This document shows positions 62,801 through 64,000 of a stretch of 64,000 bases of DNA, one piece after another. The DNA is from Mycteria americana (taxonomy: Eukaryota; Chordata; Aves; Ciconiiformes; Ciconiidae). How positions within the stretch are numbered: position 1 is the first letter of the stretch; every line of letters starts with the position of its first letter. The stretch is taken from NCBI RefSeq assembly GCF_035582795.1, contig NW_027445659.1, positions 186,001-250,000 on the forward strand. Reading direction: 5' to 3'. The position numbers and the translations under genes were made by a program. The notes under the pieces are model-generated. The model searched no databases. It was not told where the DNA came from and worked only from the letters and a program-made list of their open reading frames with translations.

Positions 62801-64000
62801 AGCACTAAAGGCTGCTCTAGAAGCTTGTGAGGGCTGGTATATGTCAAAGCTTGCCGGCAGCGCTTTCAAAAAATCAATTGTGCGTCCCAGTTCCTGACAA
62901 GCTGAGTATACCCCTGTAACGGCTTGCTAGTGTTTCTTCCTGCTCTGTCTGCAGATCACGGAAGCTGCTTGACGTCTCTGGGAGCGCTTGAGCGGAGACA
63001 ATCGGGATTGTGGTACACGGGAGTACAGCTTCGATAGATCCTGGGCATTGCCTAGATGCTGATGTGGGAACACTGTACCTGTCTGTAGCTATAGGTGTAA
63101 CATATCTATTTCCACTTGCTCAACTCCAGCATCCAGAGCACCTTCTAAAAAAGGTGCGCTCGCACAAGCGCGTAAGACTGCGCTAGAGCTGTGGAAGCGC
63201 TCGCACCTTAGCCCTTGGCTAACTTGCCGTGCCCGTTGCGTGCTCTCGGTTAAGACGCGGTACTGCTTTTCAGGTTGCTCCTGGTCTTGTGCAGTGCGTC
63301 AGGCGAAGCATTTCCTCGCTATCCGTGTTTTGTCCAAGTCCACAGCACCCAACATGTGATGTTCTATAAGTAAGCAGGCAGATGATTATGAAATTAGTCA
63401 CAGAGCGGTGTGAAACCATGATGTAAGAGTAAAGGTGGAGGGATGAAATCTAGAAGCAAGGGGAGGGAAAACGAAAGCGGTATCTTCTGCCTCCTTTTCG
63501 GTGGCATTACCTGCCGGTATCTGGAACAGTCTGTTGAATTAAGCCCTGCTCATCCTGAGCAGTGGTCTGAACAGCTTTGCATTAAGGCACCAGTCAAGCA
63601 CCAGAAACATTAAAAGCTGGCAGGGGAGAGAAGAGGAGTTGCTGACACACAAAAGATGGAGCCGTCTCTCCAGGATCCAGTACTTAGCTCCTCCGCTTTC
63701 TAAAATCCTAGCGGCAGTGAAATCACTGTGTCAGCTGCCTGTTCCGGTCGGCCTGGATGTCAGCCTTTACAGTGGAGCGTATCATCCTAGTGGAAGCGGG
63801 TTCCGAGACAATATTGAACAAATATGCGCAGCCTGCTAGAAATGCTTGTGAGTTGTGCTGGTGTGAGGACAGAATGTGCCACCGAGTGACACGTCTCGGT
63901 GCGGTTGGGAGGGGTGTAGTCTTGCTGGGAGCTGGATGGTTGTGCAGCCTGTGAATCTCTTCTGCATTCAGTGTATCTAAGACCAATAGTAAAACGCAGG
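53818..64000. other. No gene recognised
   Basis: Ten kilobases of mid-GC sequence without recognisable repeats, apart from C-runs at 54301-54330 and a few T-runs. ORFs are short (the longest about 140 codons, 58792-59220) and show no family motif or convincing splice chain. Candidate intronic or intergenic sequence. Confidence 0.5.

Overview
The window is vertebrate nuclear DNA and almost certainly from a bird, probably a neoavian. Host genes have GT-AG introns and eukaryotic poly(A) signals. The LINEs are CR1 with the avian 3' tail ending in ATTCTGTG-type octamers, and one LTR family (44.66-45.22 kb, with a relative at 18.91 kb) is one I remember as widespread in birds. No bacterial, plasmid or CRISPR feature is present.

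Region 1 (1-15.6 kb) is a very compact, extremely GC-rich block of five host genes: WAS (+, 5' end off the window), SUV39H1 (+), WDR13 (-), TAFAZZIN (+) and BCAP31 (-). Every exon of SUV39H1, WDR13, TAFAZZIN and BCAP31 could be placed in frame, giving proteins of 412, 484, 258 and 242 aa. Introns are tiny and filled with G/C-rich minisatellites. WAS, SUV39H1 and WDR13 are neighbours on human Xp11.23; TAFAZZIN and BCAP31 are on human Xq28. SUV39H1/WDR13 and TAFAZZIN/BCAP31 are tail to tail; WDR13/TAFAZZIN share a head-to-head promoter.

Region 2 (16-40 kb) is dominated by transposon fossils: inverted copies of an LTR and of an endogenous-retrovirus repeat arm, a broken gag-pol fossil, several CR1 pieces and one CR1 with a 439-codon reverse-transcriptase frame still open. 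Enclosed in it is a sixth complete host gene, NGDN (neuroguidin, 22.3-25.0 kb, 296 aa), behind a duplicated NF-Y-type promoter and a long G-rich minisatellite.

Region 3 (34.8-49 kb) holds the most unusual non-coding structure. There is a 79-bp tandem array in which each unit combines a CTCF-like core with an NRF1-like palindrome (34.84-35.46 kb). A row of five ZNF143/THAP11-type motifs lies in a CpG-rich tract (40.24-40.48 kb), and two textbook CTCF cores sit 36 bp apart (48.27-48.32 kb). Two candidate transcription units start here: a two-exon unit with a 40-codon frame and poly(A) signal (41.5-42.4 kb), and a first exon with a mitochondrial-presequence-like N-terminus (48.7 kb).

Region 4 (48.9-64 kb) is of ordinary base composition, with one old CR1 fragment and no gene that I can recognise.

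The six named genes work in actin remodelling in blood cells (WAS), H3K9 heterochromatin (SUV39H1), a WD-repeat scaffold (WDR13), cardiolipin remodelling (TAFAZZIN), ER cargo and apoptosis (BCAP31) and ribosome/translation biology (NGDN). They share no pathway; their grouping reflects ancestral synteny and a GC-rich, probably microchromosomal, location.
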